The notes: generated from the sequence alone by a model not told the origin. A stretch of DNA of 64,000 nt from Trichopria drosophilae (GCA_030407085.1 CM059585.1:1187001-1251000); one strand, 5' to 3'; counted from the first letter of the stretch, positions 11,181-23,654 are shown. Made by a program: numbers and translations.

Positions 11181-11395
11181 ATAATATGGTTGTCACACGT
11201 ATAATAAACTCAGTCACTTTATAGTCAACAAGAATAAAATAGAAAATGGCTTATTAAAAAGAATATATTTCATACATTTTCAAACGCATTCTCCTTATGT
11301 GACCACATTTTCTTAAAGCAGCTGTAACTCTGGTGCATATAATACGATTATTTCTTATTTGCATAAGGTAGAGTTTCAAAAGATGCGGTAATACA

Positions 11396-13876
11396 TTAGG
11401 ATTTCTCAAATAATCGATTCCAAATGCTCCATATTCCAAATCGTTTACGAAGATTTATTTTACGTTGTTCCTGGAATATATTTCTCTGCGGAAAGCGAAC
11501 TAGCATAGCATAGATTTTCAAGCATATCCTTGACATGCAGATACGTGAATACATTTCGCCTAAGAAAATTAATATTCCAAGTATCCATCCAAAAGCAATT
11601 ATTAGAAAGGAATGCACTTTGTTCTCCGTTGAATTACTATCCTTCATTTTAAGATTCAACTCTGTCACATCGCACAATCTTGTTTCCTTTATAATATGTT
11701 GGTCTATTCCGTATTCAAAAAAACGTCGATATTCAATATTATACTTATCAACAAGAGGAGAATTTGGAGCAAAGTAAAATGTATACCATAATATTGGGAA
11801 ACCATCACCTATAAATTTAACAACAATATCATCTGCAAAGTTGTTTATGTAGTCTACCAGTTTATGTCCACTTCTGTCATCGGTGTAACATGCGAAGCTT
11901 TGATTATTTAGGAAGGTATGCGGGCATTCGTGCCATTTATCATCAATCATAATAGTGTTATCTACATCACTTTCATGCTCCTCATCAAACATTTGCAGAG
12001 AATTTAAGATTTAATAGGGTCCGCGAATAATCAGATTAGATTTTAGGACATCAAATATTGATTCAAGAGTATACGGCACTCTTGATATTTCAATATCGGT
12101 ACATTCACTAATCATGTCTGAGAAGATTGTTGCAGATATTATCAGAATGAAAACAAAAGGTATTCTCTCGGTAAATGTTTGCGGAGCATGAGCATACATC
12201 CCCTGAAATGCAGAAAATATATTGTATGGGTTCCAATTATATGGCGAAAATTTAAAAATTCTGGCAGCCACGTTAACGAAACTTACAACAGCAGCAATTG
12301 TTATATTCACTAAAATCATTTTTTCGGGAAATTCCTTCATATTGATGTATTCTACAGGAACTAGAACTCCCTGGTTATTCATGTTAATAATATTACTTCT
12401 TGCTGGTTGGGGGGAGGATTGATCAGTTATGTAATTTATGGTTCTATATCTAAATCTGACAATAGTGCTCCATTTCCAACATAGTGTATAATTTTTTTAT
12501 TGATTAAGTCGTCCCATATGTCATGATTTCTGATATATTTTGATTGCGGGTATTTCAACGATTTAGAGCTTGGTCCAGCAGGATCATAAAGGATAAATCG
12601 AATTGTAAAATTCATTAACCGTGAAAGATATGTTGATAAATGAGGGTCTAAAAATGTGCAGTTTAAGTGGTTAATATTTCCTTCAAAATCAACTTGGATA
12701 TCATTGCATTTGTATGCGGTTAGTCTTAGGCCGACATTAATTTTATATCCATGTAGATTATCGAGTTTATTTGGAAACCATTTCGAATTCCGCGTCACCT
12801 GTTGTGAGTTGTGAAGGTTATTACATGGATTGAAGTTGTGCAATGTTGGCATAAGTGTAGGTTCCATGGATTTATTATAATCAATGCTTTCATTTGTCGA
12901 CAATTCAAGAATGGTAAAATCGAGCAAACTGTAGGTCCAAAAATACTCTAGAATTTTTCGATAATTTTGTTTTTTTTTGTCAAATATTATCATGATTGTT
13001 TTTGAGATGGGCTGACTTTCAGCTGGAAGAGGAACAGCGGAAAGAAATGGACGAAACATGTTTAGACCGGTTTCTAGACCGACGGAATGATTTTGAGGAA
13101 TATATATAATGATAAAAATAGTAGATGAACTACTAGGATTCAAAGAGCTTACGTTTGCCCAAACATGATTTGGTTTATAAAATATTTGACCCAAGACATT
13201 AGGTTCACTGTATACTGATACGTTGAAACTATCCAAATTAGTAATAAACGATGGGATCTTCGTACTTATTCCTTTTACGATCTTTTTAAAGACTTGTGTA
13301 TATTGATTCAAAGGTTCGACAACGACCCAAGCTACTTGAAGGTAACCAATTTCCATTTGTACTTGATGTGCCAAAGATATTAGCCATTGTTCATCTATAA
13401 GATTCAGTATTGTGTGACCTCATTAATAAATCAAGATATCATCAACATATAATTAATGTGCTGTTATAATGAGATGAAAATTTAAATATGGACTACAGAT
13501 TAGTTTAACAGTGTAAAAAATAACACACACACATTAACATTTTAGTCCACTTTTAAATTTAAATCATTGGGTTTACTACGTAAAAATATTTGTATACCAA
13601 CAGCCGATAGCCCCAAAAAATTGTTTTCTTATTTTCCAATATAGTTTTAAAAGATATTGATAATTTATTTCGAGTGGACTTAATTATAATTGATATTAAA
13701 TATAATTGTTATATTTATAAATTACCTTCATATTCATCTGAACGTGTACGGAAATCATAGTTCTGCATTACACGGTGCTTGTGGTGGAATACTAGCTTAT
13801 TACTTATCTTTCCATGTATTTTTAACGTGCTCATTGATAGCAATATACATGCCAAAATGTAATGTCGTGGAATCAT
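11396..13876 (-). pseudogene. divergent ionotropic receptor, frameshifted and with an in-frame stop
   Basis: Exon 1 is 13876-13726. It encodes a signal peptide starting MIPRHYILACILLSMS and ends in a phase-1 GTAATT donor. Exon 2 starts at 13418 after AG and continues in frame as GHTILNLIDEQW, then runs on to 11396. Within exon 2 the frame breaks near 12436, right after SDLDIEP; the continuation INYITDQSS is in another frame. A TAA at 12011-12013 lies between IIRGPY and ILNSLQMF. Downstream of the frameshift come a first membrane segment (EKMILVNITIAAVVSFV), a pore-like block (YNIFSAFQGMYAHAPQTFTE), a second segment (FVFILIISATIFSDM) with SECTDIEI matching QECTTVNI of the paralogs, and a last segment (VHSFLIIAFGWILGILIFLG). 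It is only distantly similar to the other IRs here. Sequencing error could mimic one lesion but hardly two. Confidence 0.8.
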
Positions 13877-15334
13877 TTCAGTTATGAAAATCTACTCTAA
13901 AGATTAAGCGAGATTTTGTGTAATCATTTTTTGTGTTTCATTCGACTTTACTTCAATGGCGTAGACTCTTTTCTAATAAAAATCTATAGGGCATGGGTTA
14001 TTCGTGTATATTGATTAACAATTTTTGCGGTTACATCACGCTATTGTATTGATTATTTTGAAAAATATTTGTACCTTCACTTTATCCATTCGTTCGGCTC
14101 TCAATATGGACGATAGCAAAGGTATCTCATTTTCAATGTATTTTTGTCATTAATAGTGCGAGAACGGAATGCGGTGTCTGCTTAATTTAATTTCATCTTC
14201 ATCATTATTCTTCGTATTATTATTTACGACATTGTTACCAATTGATGGGATGAGGGGGCCGTCGACGGGGATTTGTGATATGGTAGATTTTATATCTAGC
14301 GTTTGTTGCCATCCGCTTTGCATATCTTCCAATAAAGACACTGGAAAGAGCCTTGTATTTAGCGTCAGATAGGAGAGCAATGGTACAAAATGGGAATGTG
14401 CGCCATGGGTTTTTGAAAAATTCTGACAGCGTTCATTTTTATGTAGATTTATCTGCAGTCTAATGACAATTGCGAAATAGCTATTTTCGATTCTAGGCCA
14501 TAAGGTTGAATTTTAGGGACCGAGTTGAGATTGGGCGTCCGAAGACCAACGAATCCGGTCCGAGGATTCGCAATCTCTAGGAGGCACTAAAATTTACGGC
14601 CGAGAAATGAGCATAGTTTTTCGTGATTCAGTCTGCAAAGTACACAATGTGTCACATATATTGCATGAAAGATTATTGTGCCGCACTTGTTACATATTCA
14701 TATGGGCAAATCCACAGAATTGTTAACTTTTCTGTGATTCAGTAATATGCGGAAATAAATATGTTCACTATTAAAATATATTTAATGTAAGTTGATATTT
14801 CGTTTTAAACATATTTAAATATTATATCTGGACAATATCGAGTCAATTAATAAACACAGAGACATGCTACAGACGTTTCCGAATTTAAAACCGAAAAATT
14901 TAACTTGTGATTCTTACAAATTATTTAAAACTATGCTATGCTACACCTATGCAATGCAAGATATTTTATTGTCTCAAAGTATAAAATGTAGTCAAGTAAA
15001 TACACTAAGTAATAATCACAGTCTGATCAATGCGCTTGCTTGTAATAAAAAACTACAGGGATTTAAAACTGCGTGATAAGTTTTGTAGAAATATAAAATT
15101 AATTTAGATTATCTGTTATAATTTTCATGCCACATAATTTTATCGTTTTAACTCAGAGTCCAATTTGTTACTAACATAAAAACGAACAAATTACGCAGTC
15201 ACTCATCTATGTGCCCTTTTAAAAATGATTCTATACAGGTTTAATCATTTTCACTTTAAACGTGATTATTTTCAAAATTGTCTTTTTTACTGCAGCACAC
15301 TTAAAATAAACAATATTTCATTATTAGCGCGTTT
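13877..15334. other. intergenic, with a small fold-back near 14.5 kb
   Basis: Positions 14488-14605 form an imperfect inverted repeat: CTAGGCC...TGAATTTTAG on the left and CTAAAATTTACGGCCGAG on the right. It resembles the fold-back at 24.3 kb. A minus-strand open frame at 14150-14430 has non-repetitive composition but no family I recognise. The rest is AT-rich with nothing recognisable. Confidence 0.45.
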
Positions 15335-15336
15335 TT

Positions 15337-15466
15337 ATCAACTCGTATTCTTGTCTGCCTGTCTGTTTTTCCGGTGCAAATCTTGTAATCGATTTTAAAC
15401 TAACTTACCGATGAGCTAGAGACTTGAAACTTTTAGGACAGCCCAAAATTGGATGACAATGCATAC
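15337..15466 (+). repeat. truncated left end of fold-back element F1
   Basis: About 130 bp match 3808-3935 and 22040-22165, including GAGCTAGAGACTTGAAACTT. The match stops at 15466, and an IR pseudogene fragment begins about 40 bp later. Confidence 0.8.
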
Positions 15467-15504
15467 ATTTGGACCAATGGATTATTACAATTAAGTCACT
15501 TAAT

Positions 15505-15780
15505 TGCACCTTATGTCAATCAATTCAATAAAATTATTCAACAATCAATTGAACATGGCTGAGTAATATTTTGGCGTAGAGATCAAGTTAGGAATCAAAC
15601 AACCACTGTGAAAACCCGCTTATAGAAAGTTAGAAGACAACATCTCATCAAGATGAGCGACAGGAATTCCAATAAATCTGACAGTATTGCATTAATATAT
15701 CAGCTACTATTCGTCTTCATTACTGGAAATATAGTTGCTGTTTTTGAAAGGAATATCTATGGGAAATGCAGTTATAACTT
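15505..15780 (+). pseudogene. decayed 3' fragment of an ionotropic receptor
   Basis: Translated fragments read YVNQFNKIIQQSIEHG, then a stop, and later SDSIALIYQLLFVFITGNIV. These match the S2 region and last membrane helix of the IR at 37239-38755 (YVNQFNKIIQPLIEHG; STSLIYQILLIFITGNIL). At least two stops and a shifted frame separate the pieces, and the C-terminus is degraded. Everything upstream of the S2 lobe is missing, cut off by the F1 fragment. It is closest by eye to paralog 3. Confidence 0.85.
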
Positions 15781-18474
15781 TATAAGGACTGGAGAAGTTT
15801 GGAAGTCTTGTACGTGACTGTGTATTAATTAATATTGCGGAGATTATGTCTTATACTAATGGTTTGTTAATTTATTTTCAACCTCAAAAAGTTTTACATC
15901 TCGTCTATTACAGTGATGATGAATGTGTGACTGCAATTATTGGTTTATTGGTTTTTAAAGGATCGGGTGGTGTGAAAAAATGAAAAAAACATATATTATA
16001 TGAATCACTTAAAAAACATAAAAATCTATTCCAAATAAAAAAATAGTTGTAGCAATTGATATCACGGAATTGAAGGCATATAAAATTTATTGAAGTTAAT
16101 TCCAGTTCGAATTACCAAGTCCGGTTGCCTCTGAATATAATAATAATAATTTTCAACATGTGTCGTTTCAGGTGCTAAAAGGATTACGGGATCAAAGCCA
16201 ACGTTACAGTAAAAAACAGCACATCTGTCTTCCATAATATCCATGTCTTGCATGATTCCATGTGGATTCCATAATATATTTTTTATATTTATATCATCTC
16301 TTTTAATTTTGACCGAAGGTTCACAATTATTTTACACCCATTTATGCGATTCAAAGTTTTCGTATTTAAGAGTTTGAGAAAGACTACAATATAAATGTAG
16401 TAGTTCTTTGGATTAATTTGTTTGTTTTCCCGACGGCATCGTAAAAAGAAGCTTCAGATATATGTGTTCTTGACTACGTTCTAGGTAATCTTCATTTCTA
16501 GACATCCTCTTATTTTGGGTGTCCAAAAATTGGTCTACAAAATAGTAGACATTTACAAACAGAAAAAAATAACACAGCTAAAAAATATGTTAGTAATTTT
16601 TACACGTCTTGAAAAGTCCAAGGTTTTTTATTTAGAACGTCAATCATCAAACATCAAAACGACCGTTGAACCAATAATGCACCGACCAAATCTTTTATCC
16701 ACCTTTTAGTAATATAACGAGTCTGCTTTCAATATCTGAAAACGTTTATCTTCTTTATCACTATTGTGTTTAATGAACTAATATAATTAATACGATAATT
16801 GTTTCTATACCACTGTTAAATTTAATTTTTCTTCTTCATCATGAATTGATGGAATGAAGGTTAAAATAGTTAGAATGGCAGTAAATAATTAATAGAGTAC
16901 CCCATTGCAAAAATATGATAGGTAGTCAATATATAATATTGAATAAATAATTTATTAAATGTTTGACATGCCGTAATTATTATTGAGGCACTCTCATTAT
17001 GACACGAAATATACAGTTTTTAATAGCCAAATTAATTGCGTATTATTTTCATGTTGCATTCTCTCTCAATAATTATGACGATACAAATAACGAATAATGT
17101 GAGTAATAATCAATATTTTACGTTAATAAAGGGAGATTAACAGTTGTAGACAAAAGCCACCGATGTATACCAAGGTAAAAATTCTACACTGCGGTAAAAT
17201 TGCGCGTCAGCTAAATATTTTCGTATACAAAATATGTGAAAAATATATATTGCAATGGGCACAAGGAAGGCGTTAACTATGGCGTCTTTTAAATCGAACA
17301 AAATATTCCTTATAAAATAAATGATGTTGTGTAGAAGTATATAATAAGAAAAATTATTAATAAAAGGTCGTAATACAGTAACCTCTTGAAAATAAAACAC
17401 GAGTTGTTCGAAACGACGAGGGAAATTTTTCAAGGAATTAAATTGTCGGACAAAGCCGATCTGTTTATTAATATTCCTTTTCTAATGCATTTTTAACACA
17501 GTACAATAACAACAAATATTTTCCTACTTAAGCGGATATAATAGTATATTATATATATTATATATACCCAGATCATTGCGAAATCGAAGTAGCCACTTTT
17601 TTTTGAGCGCACTAACAGGCAAATAAAACGCCTTAGAAATTTTACTTTTGTATGTTTATGAAATGTTTGTCTTGACTTATCTGACGATAGCCTCGATCTT
17701 TTTAATATTTTACCTCCTGTAATGACTGCTTGCCATTTGCACTTTCGTATAGGATGAGTGTTAATTTTAAGAAATCTTTTTTTATAGGATATTTTTGTGA
17801 ATATATGCTTAGCTTGTAGGAGATAATTATTTTTCCTATAAAGAATCTTCAAATCTAGAACTTATAAATTATTCGAATCAAACTCATGTTTCAAACTTTG
17901 TTTATATTTTGTGATCACAAGGTCCGTTTGTGATGAGTAAAAGGTATTCTTAAGGAATTCATTTATGCATATTATGTAATTCTGTCTCTCCAACATAATG
18001 AAGCATAGCATATATTGCAGTTCATTCTGTACATCGTGTATGTTATATTTTGCGCAATCAATTTGAATAATATTATTTTTACTAGTGAGTGTAAAATATG
18101 CAAGAAAACGTTTACGAATAATTTTCCCATATAATATACTTTCTTATGTGAAACAGTCAAATTAAAAGACGTCAATTTGCATTATTTTCATTTATTTTGA
18201 ATACGAAAATATTTAACCGAGTTCCGGATTTTACCATTGCATAGAATTATACCTTGGCATTTCATCGGAATATAGCTTTAGTGTTCAATCATTGTTCTGT
18301 ATTTTTTTGTCGTGAAAACTTGATAATTACTCACATTGGACTTTATTTGATTCTATTTATGGATAGAGGAATCCAAATGCAAAATGTAAATGGTGCGCAA
18401 GTAATTTGTCTATTAAAGATTGCATATTTCGTGCCATCAAAAGATATGTAAAATATTAAACATTAAATATATGA
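15781..18474. other. AT-rich intergenic, nothing recognised
   Basis: This is about 2.7 kb of AT-rich DNA. Several short open frames on both strands (for example the hydrophobic one at 17137-17433, minus) lack any family signature and are expected by chance at this composition. Confidence 0.5.
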
Positions 18475-19015
18475 TTATACGGATTCCAGATCTGCTAACC
18501 GCTTTGGAGAAGGCCGAGGACATCACGAATATCGCGATGCGCCTCATCCATTGTGCCTGCAACGAAGCGGTGCCGAAGAAGCAACCCAAAGACTGCTTAT
18601 TGATGGACGAGCGACATCGCCGAGCATCGGCGCGAATGCACGAAGCTCCAGCTACAAGCACTGCGAGGTAGAAGAAATGATGGAGGAGGTGCCCTCGAGC
18701 AGGTGAACTATATCAGAGCTAAGAACAAACTCCGACGGGCTATCAGGTCCAGTCAGCGCCACTGTTGCGAGAAGTTAAGTAAGGATCTAGATAATGATCC
18801 TTATGGATTGGGGTATAAGATCGTGTGTCGCAAACTGGACGTGTACTCAGTGAGTACGTGCAGGGATGCGTACGCGGTCGACCACATTGTGGATACCCTA
18901 TTCCCATCATATCCTAAACGATCGGATCGCCTGGTATAACCAGAGGACCCGGACGTACCGCTCTTTACAGAACAGGAAGAGGAGAGAGCAGTACAAACAA
19001 TGAAAAATAAGAATG
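18475..19015 (+). pseudogene. R1-like LINE ORF2 fragment (endonuclease-to-RT linker)
   Basis: Fragments in shifting frames read DLLTALEKAEDITNIAMRL, then AKNKLRRAIRSSQRHCCEKL, DNDPYGLGYKIVCRKL and VPLFTEQEEERAVQTMKNKN. This is the order of the region between endonuclease and reverse transcriptase in R1-clade elements, and it parallels 31258-31446 of the large LINE in this window (DTWGLGYNIVMRRL). The frame shifts near 18670 and meets a stop near 18937. It ends abruptly at the point where the KAPGPDG motif would follow, exactly where the ~295-bp repeat begins. Confidence 0.75.
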
Positions 19016-19315
19016 CAATAAATCGAAATGAATGTAATATTATTCCTCTGTAATTAACTAAATCCAAATTTTTATGACCTGTCAAACATGGTCCATTTTA
19101 ATTACTTTTTTTCACGCTTTGCATACCCTTTTCAGCTTAGGTTGTTACTTTGCCACGTGCGGGCATCCCTTAGCTTCATTAGCAAAAAACAAAAATTATT
19201 GAAATTAGTGCACGCGTTTTTGCGTAATTTGGTGGCCAAATTGCTTCCGGTTTGCGGGTTCCAAACCGGCCATTGGGCGGCGGCACATCCGAGGTACGGA
19301 GCACTCTTAAAATAA
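19016..19315 (+). repeat. dispersed repeat R-B, copy 1 (about 295 bp)
   Basis: It is collinear with 23655-23945 and highly similar: AAATCGAAATGAATG at the left, CGGCACATCCGAGGTACGGA at the right. It has no coding potential that holds in both copies. Its left edge is the exact break point of the LINE fragment. Confidence 0.8.
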
Positions 19316-19687
19316 TATTCCAGCCATTTCAAACTCAAATAAATTTTGAAATTCCTTATGTTCTTGTAAAGTGTGCTTGGTTTCATATTGTGTTGATAAA
19401 AGATAAAAAAGTGTTAACTGTTTCATAAAAATACTCGCTTTGTAGTTCCTCATTTCGCCGCTAGTCACAGGCGTGACTTTCGCTATCCTGCGCTTTGCGT
19501 CCGTTAGAGGGATGAATTTTCATTTGGAATATTAAAGAAGCTTTTCGCCACATATTCGTCATACCAAATATTACATTTAGACAAGTGAGTTCCGACTCGT
19601 ATACATAGTTTGAATCGATTTTCTACTGATATTTTTATTCATATTATTATTGGTACAAAAATATTTCATCTATTAGAAAAAGGAATA
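19316..19687. other. 5' flank of the mariner-type element
   Basis: This region probably contains the left end and 5' UTR of the DD41D element, but I could not identify its terminal inverted repeat. It has no other feature. Confidence 0.4.
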
Positions 19688-20749
19688 ATGAATTTATGTA
19701 AACGTGAGCGAATAGAAATATTAATTGCACGAGGGTGCGGAAATCTGACTCGATCTTACGAGAAAGCCGCTACATTTTTCAATGATTCGTATCCAGACCG
19801 CCCGCCGATATCTAAGTCGACTGTGCAGAAAACAGTACAACGATTTCATGATACAAGTACTGTAAAAGATCGTCCACGAAGTGGGCGATCGAAATCAGCA
19901 ACAAACAACGATGGAAGTTTGGAAGTTATGCAAACATTTGTAGAAAATCCACATGTAAGTGTAAGGAAAGCGGCACAGGCAATCGATATTTCTAGAATGA
20001 GTGAGCATCGCCTACTATCAAATGAGAAAAGGTATTCTTTTAAAATAAAATTTACTCAAAAACTCAGAGAAGTAGATTATGGTAAGAGAGTTGAATTTTG
20101 CGATACATTTATGCAGCGCCTTGATAATGATAATACTCTGTTGAATCGTATTATCTTTTACGATGAAGCCACGTTTCATTTAGATGGTGCAGTAAACCGT
20201 CATAATTTTCGATATTGCAGTGATGAAAATCCTCACCGGATATTCGCACACAATGGCCTCAGAAGTTGATCGTATGGGCAGGTTTTTGTGAAAAAGGAAT
20301 TGTCGGACCGTTTTTTATTGACGGGAATTTAAATGGAAACATTTATCTTGAATTACTTCAACATGAAGTCATACCTGCCATACGAAACATGTACAATGAT
20401 GATATACATAATGCTTGGTTTCAACAAGATGGTGCAACACCACATTATGTGACACCGGTTCGACAATTCCTAGATGAAACATTTCCACAGCGATGGGTGG
20501 GAAGGCATTGTTACATCGAATGGCCACCCAGATCACCAGACCTAACTCCATTGGATTATTACTTCCGGGGATACCTCAAAGACAGGATATACACGACGAA
20601 ACCCGCCAACTTGCAAGAACTACGAGGACGAATAATCCAGGAAGTACATCTTATTTCAAGAGATATGAGGCTGAAAGTATTGGGAATTCTATTTAAGACT
20701 GGTGCAGTGTCAGGAAGTTGCAGCTGCTCAATTTGAGCACATGAAATAA
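19688..20749 (+). pseudogene. DD41D (rosa-like) mariner-superfamily transposase, frameshifted
   Basis: The likely start is the ATG at 19688 (MNLCKRERIEILIARG). An N-terminal helix-turn-helix (KSTVQKTVQRF) is followed by the conserved basic RPRSGRS. The catalytic Asp residues lie in FYDEATFHLDG, FQQDGATPHY and SPDLTPLDYY. I count 41 residues between the second and third, hence DD41D rather than the mariner DD34D class. The frame breaks near 20262 (NGLR then KLIVWAGF) and again near 20683, after which EFYLRLVQCQEV and QFEHMK restore the family C-terminus in a third frame, with a stop at 20747-20749. The element is dead. The terminal repeats were not identified. Confidence 0.85.
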
Positions 20750-21225
20750 ATTATTTTGAAATACACTTTTTAAACGGCGATCAATACTATAGAAAATAAA
20801 ACACAAAAAACGAAAGAAAATGTAAAAAAAAAACCAAAAAAGAAAACAATGTAAAAAAAAAGTAGCAAAACTCTGCCTATGACGGTCCCAAGCCCCTGTA
20901 AAAGAGGAGGGTGCTTAGGCATTTTTAATCGCTACAAATATTGTGTGGTATATTGGATCCGAATATTGGTTTCTGAGATTAGAAATTTCAAACGATGAAT
21001 AATTTGGCGATACATGATTATAACGCCATTTATGAACAGTGTTTTATATTCGTCTCGAAGAGACTTTCAAATGAGCCCCCAATCAACTCACATTGCCATT
21101 TAAGCTATTCATCCCCCCTCGTGCCCCACGTCCCCCCTTGGGGGAGGGGGGGGGGGTTGGAACCCATCAGAGATGATAGCTTTTTCGAAAAATAGTTTCA
21201 CGTACTTCAGCGATTTTCGAAATCT
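20750..21225. other. 3' flank of the mariner-type element
   Basis: This stretch holds A-rich runs (20820-20870) and a G-tract at 21136-21156. I see no gene and could not define the element's right end. Confidence 0.4.
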
Positions 21226-21800
21226 TCATTTGTTCAGAAGTAACAAGATTAAATCCGAAAGCAAAATTAGCTTCCTTCGGAGGTCAGCGGGCGAGTACTC
21301 AAAGATGGTCAGGTCGTCGGCATAAAGCAACATCGTCAGGTTCTGGATGAGAGACACATCCACCCCGCGCGCACCCTCCTCCCGGAAGAATGCGACGATA
21401 TCGGCAATATATAAAATAAATAGTAAAGGGCTAAGTACTTCACCCAGCAAAACCCCCCTCGTCACATTGAATTCTGTCGCATCTGTGTCCAGCACAAGGG
21501 GACGAACCGTGGCCGACTTGTACTGAGCAGACAGAAGCCTTATAAATTTTGCGCTGACACCAAGGTCGTACAGCTTGTGCCAAAGGAGTGCGTGAGGAAC
21601 AGACTAACAGAGTCGAAAGCTCGTTTAAAGTCTACAAATAAAGCGAATACTTTCGATTTTTGTCGCTTAAGCGAGATTTGAATGGTGGCGAGGAGCGAGA
21701 AGATGTTACCCTCCGTGCTCCTTCCACTACGGAAACCGGCCTGTTCCTCAGGTAGCAGATCCCATAACGAAACCCAGTCTGACAGGCGCTGACGCAACAT
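21226..21800 (-). pseudogene. non-LTR retrotransposon reverse-transcriptase fragment
   Basis: Read from 21800 downward: EEQAGFRSGRSTEGNIF, then FVDFKRAFDSV (RT motif with Asp), a frameshift near 21600, PHALLWHKLYDLGVSAKFIR, GVLLGEVLSPLLFILY and LLYADDLTIF, which carries the YADD catalytic box. The order is that of a LINE RT palm. Only the middle of the RT is present: no endonuclease, and no 3' end or poly(A) visible. Its clade differs from the R1-type LINE at 26.7-33.8 kb, and I cannot name it. Confidence 0.85.
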
Positions 21801-22033
21801 CTAAGAAAAGACTTTAGTAACGGAGTTGGTTATAGCAATTGGAACTCCATGGAAAAATAGTAAACTGTGAGAAAAATATAGTTCGACGGTGTGTAATGTT
21901 ACAGATACGTCGCATATAACACATTTATTTACAATTAACAGTTTTGTTTTAAAGTTAATAAACCAGCCTTAGAATAAATATAACCCGATTGAAAAAAACA
22001 TAGGCATCGTGGTGTTTGTTATTTTTTTTTATT

Positions 22034-23169
22034 ACCACGTTTTTATTAACTCGTATTCTTGTCTGTCTGTCTGTTTGTCCGGTGCAACTCTTGTAATCGA
22101 TTTTAAACTAACATACCAATGAGCTAGAGACTTGAAACTTTTAGGATAGCCCAAAATTGGATGACAATGCATTACTTTACCGTTTATTACAAGTTTGAAG
22201 CAGTTTTAAGAACATGTTCAGAAAATTTAAATTTTATATGAAAAAAAAATAAGTTTAAAAAAAAAATGCGCTTATTTTCCGTCCTTGATTGAATCTATAC
22301 ATTCCTTTATACTCGTTTTTCTTTCGTTGTTTTATCCTTTAACATTTAGCGGGGGGGCCGGCGTTCCCCCCCCCCCCTCCGTCACGCTTATCCTTTGTTT
22401 TCTTTTCGCCATCGGGAAAAGTCCTCCACTGACGTCATTAATTCCATTGCCTATATATACTCATCCACGACGGCAAGTGGAGTGCAGTGAATTAGTGTCA
22501 TATATAAGTGCTGCAACAGCTCACGGATTCTGGCGTGAGAAAACCTCGGCAGGATTCTCAACAATTCTGGACGGTGTAAGCCACCAGAGGAGCCTGTCAT
22601 CTAAAACCACTTGCATATTCTTTTCATTTTGAAACTGCTCTTTTCAGATTGTTTATAAATGTAATAGTTTCAAATCGATTGTAAAATTTGACCTATTAAA
22701 ATTAAAAAGCAGAAAATAATTAATAAAGAAAAAATTCTTTTTAAAAACCACGTTTTTATAAATGGACTAAAAAGCATAAAATAATTTTTCCCATCTACAC
22801 AGGTCACTAATACCATGCCGAAATAAATACGCAATAATTTTTCATTTTATTAGGAAATAAAATATTTGTAAGACTTAAAATGGAAAACGTGGGGCGCAAT
22901 AGAGGTAACAGAAATTACTCCTCCCTCCCTCCCTCCTCGACGAACAATAACAAATGAGAAACTTATGCTTAAATGAACAATATGACACGCTAGTATAGAC
23001 ATGCTAGTTACCTCTATTGCGCCCCACGTTTTCCATTTTAAGTCTTACAAATATTTTATTTCCTAATAAAATGAAAAATTATTGCGTATTTATTTCGACA
23101 TGGTATTAGTGACCTGTGTAGATGGGAAAAATTATTTTATCCTTTTTAGTCCATTTATAAAAACGTGGT
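22034..23169 (+). mobile_element. 1.14-kb fold-back DNA element F1, copy 2
   Basis: This copy is better preserved. It starts ACCACGTTTTTAT and ends with its reverse complement at 23157-23169. Inner hairpin arms are about 22747-22915 and 23007-23169, with GGGGCGCAATAGAGGTAA at the tip of the left arm. It is collinear over its whole length with 3802-4938. The internal open frame (22285-22632) contains a C-tract and is not frame-conserved, so there is no evidence for a protein. Confidence 0.78.
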
Positions 23170-23654
23170 TTTTAAAATGAATTTTTTATTTATTAATTAT
23201 TTTTATAATATTAGAATGACCATTTTTAATACGAATATATGATTATTTTTCCGCGATTTGTCCTATCGTCATGTCGTTGACATTTCTTGTTTGATGCCGT
23301 CCATTCTCCCGGCCGGAGCGGCGAAGCTTCGCTTTTAGATATTCCGTTCGCTGACGTTCCTTTCCTCGCATATATGCGATGAAAGGTGATATATTATAAT
23401 ATATATTATATATGATATATAAGACAGGTGATATATATATCACCTGTTCGCAATGCTCGGCCCATCCGCGGCGACGTCGACGACTACTACGCGCTTGCGC
23501 GCCTTTCCTTGCGTCCAACATTCGCTACAACAAATGCCGTATCGAATCGAACTATCAATTCCGCCTCGTATTTTCGCCACCAACTTGTAGCTTCAATTTT
23601 CCGGTTTTTGACGAGGAAAAAAAATACAAACGATGCCGCAACACTATTGCAATA
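23170..23654. other. unassigned, contains a 24-bp perfect palindrome
   Basis: Positions 23424-23447 read ACAGGTGATATA and then its exact reverse complement. The flanks are CG-rich compared with the surroundings (for example GCGGCGACGTCGACGAC near 23470). I recognise no gene. Confidence 0.45.

Larger units (their letters stand above)
10328..11395. other. region between IR paralog 1 and the IR pseudogene: truncated LTR with a MITE
   Basis: The stretch to about 10580 is AT-rich with nothing recognisable. From 10583 to 10690 there is GC-richer DNA with short inverted repeats. From about 10690 to 11180 there is a 5'-truncated solo LTR containing a MITE. From 11181 to 11395 I see nothing else. Confidence 0.6.

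Noticed and set aside
17137..17433. 98-codon hydrophobic minus-strand open frame resembling a membrane protein
   Set aside because: Hydrophobicity is expected from T-rich DNA; there is no receptor signature, signal peptide or splice-consistent neighbours.
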